Source of the DNA: an uncultured Dialister sp.
GTDB lineage: Bacteria > Bacillota > Negativicutes > Veillonellales > Dialisteraceae
DNA: 13,347 nt
Direction of reading: 5' to 3'
NCBI GenBank assembly: GCA_900543455.1
Contig: UQRR01000058.1
Span: forward strand, 1-13,347
Numbering within the stretch: position 1 is the first letter of the stretch; each line of letters opens with the position of its first letter. Below, in pieces: positions 13,140-13,347 of the stretch. Under the pieces are notes generated by a model, which did no database searches, was not told the DNA's origin, and saw only the letters and a list, made by a program, of their open reading frames with translations. Made by a program: the position numbers and the translations under genes.

Positions 13140-13153
13140 GAAGCCTTCGCTTC
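13140..13153 (-). promoter_or_regulatory. Small hairpin abutting the aminotransferase RBS
   Basis: On the minus strand GAAGC-GAAG-GCTTC forms a perfect 5-bp stem ending one base before AGGAGG. It sits between the terminator T-run and the ribosome binding site and may influence translation start. Confidence 0.45.
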
Positions 13154-13190
13154 AAAAAAGTCCACAGCAAAACTACTTTGCCATGGACTT
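13149..13190 (-). terminator. Terminator hairpin in the aminotransferase leader (attenuator or end of an upstream unit)
   Basis: On the minus strand AAGTCCATGGCAAA and TTTGCTGTGGACTT form a 14-bp stem (two G-U pairs) with a short loop, followed by a T run and TTG. Only about 20 bases separate it from the ribosome binding site, leaving no room for a promoter in between. Transcription must read through it, or a start lies within it. Confidence 0.8.
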
Positions 13191-13217
13191 CGTTGCCAAT
13201 GATATGAAATTTGACCA

Positions 13218-13347
13218 CTTAAGGAAACACTGATTAAATCGTTGTCTGATTTCATTCTTGGATTTTTACACAGAGCAAGGAATCATCTGACGCGAATAGC
13301 GAGCTATTTAAGGAAGATGATGACGAAGCTATGTATAAAAATCCATA
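13218..13347. repeat. Long palindromic repeat element, truncated by the window end
   Basis: CTTAAGGAAACACTGATTAA (13218-13237) is the outer left arm. An inner arm GGATTTTTACACAG (13260-13273) pairs with CTATGTATAAAAATCC (13329-13344), and AATAG-CGAG-CTATT (13295-13308) forms the tip. By comparison with 1-82 the element should end about 39 bases beyond the window, giving about 169 bases that form one long imperfect hairpin. No coding capacity. Confidence 0.85.

Noticed and set aside
11918..13141. Plus-strand open frame of 407 codons opposite the last aminotransferase
   Set aside because: Antisense shadow; low-complexity hydrophobic/acidic composition typical of such frames.
13127..13255. N-terminal extension of the last aminotransferase by 43 residues
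   Set aside because: It would run through the terminator hairpin and the ribosome binding site; the extra residues match no family feature.

Overview
The window reads as a chromosomal piece (or a whole contig) of a moderately GC-rich Bacillota, most likely a Negativicutes bacterium of the Dialister/Megasphaera/Veillonella kind. This rests on a T-box leader, the style of the arginine genes and the helicase, and overall protein character; the genus is an inference. All long coding regions have clear Shine-Dalgarno sites and typical lengths. There are eight genes: two PLP aminotransferases, a DEAD-box RNA helicase, an M20 amidohydrolase, and argF, argC, argB and argD. No RNA genes, phage genes, transposases or CRISPR arrays were seen.

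Layout. Positions 284-2171 (minus): a fold-type I aminotransferase behind its own promoter and a T-box leader that ends in an intrinsic terminator. 2678-4504 (minus): a CshA-type DEAD-box helicase with an extended -10 promoter and a terminator-like hairpin in its 5' leader. 4906-11361 (plus): an arginine cluster in the order M20 amidohydrolase, argF, argC, argB, argD, with two candidate promoters (one overlapping an ARG-box-like palindrome) and a strong terminator after argD. 11876-13190 (minus): an aspartate/aromatic-type aminotransferase with a terminator hairpin just upstream of its ribosome binding site.

ArgB, ArgC and ArgD make N-acetylornithine from N-acetylglutamate. No argJ or argA is present here; the only candidate deacylase is the M20 enzyme. 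The carbamoyltransferase keeps its carbamoyl-phosphate motifs, but the ornithine-binding loop reads GVWVTMG where ornithine carbamoyltransferases have DVWxSMG, so the Asp that holds the free alpha-amino group is Gly. Together with the adjacent deacylase this raises a testable possibility: carbamoylation of N-acetylornithine (or another acylated amine) followed by deacylation of the product.

The second striking feature is the intergenic DNA. Except for the 17-base argF-argC gap, nearly every gap is packed with short repeats: heptamer arrays (GGGTTCA; TGACTGG/TGACTAG/GGATTAG; TGACTTC/TCACTTC), nonamer arrays around GGTTC, a GCGGCGC/GCGCCGC hairpin core present six times, and several terminal-inverted-repeat elements of about 90-190 bases. 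Related copies of one long palindromic element lie at both ends of the window, consistent with an assembly that broke at dispersed repeats. Arrays begin right at stop codons and end right before ribosome binding sites, so they fill the non-coding space to its limits.
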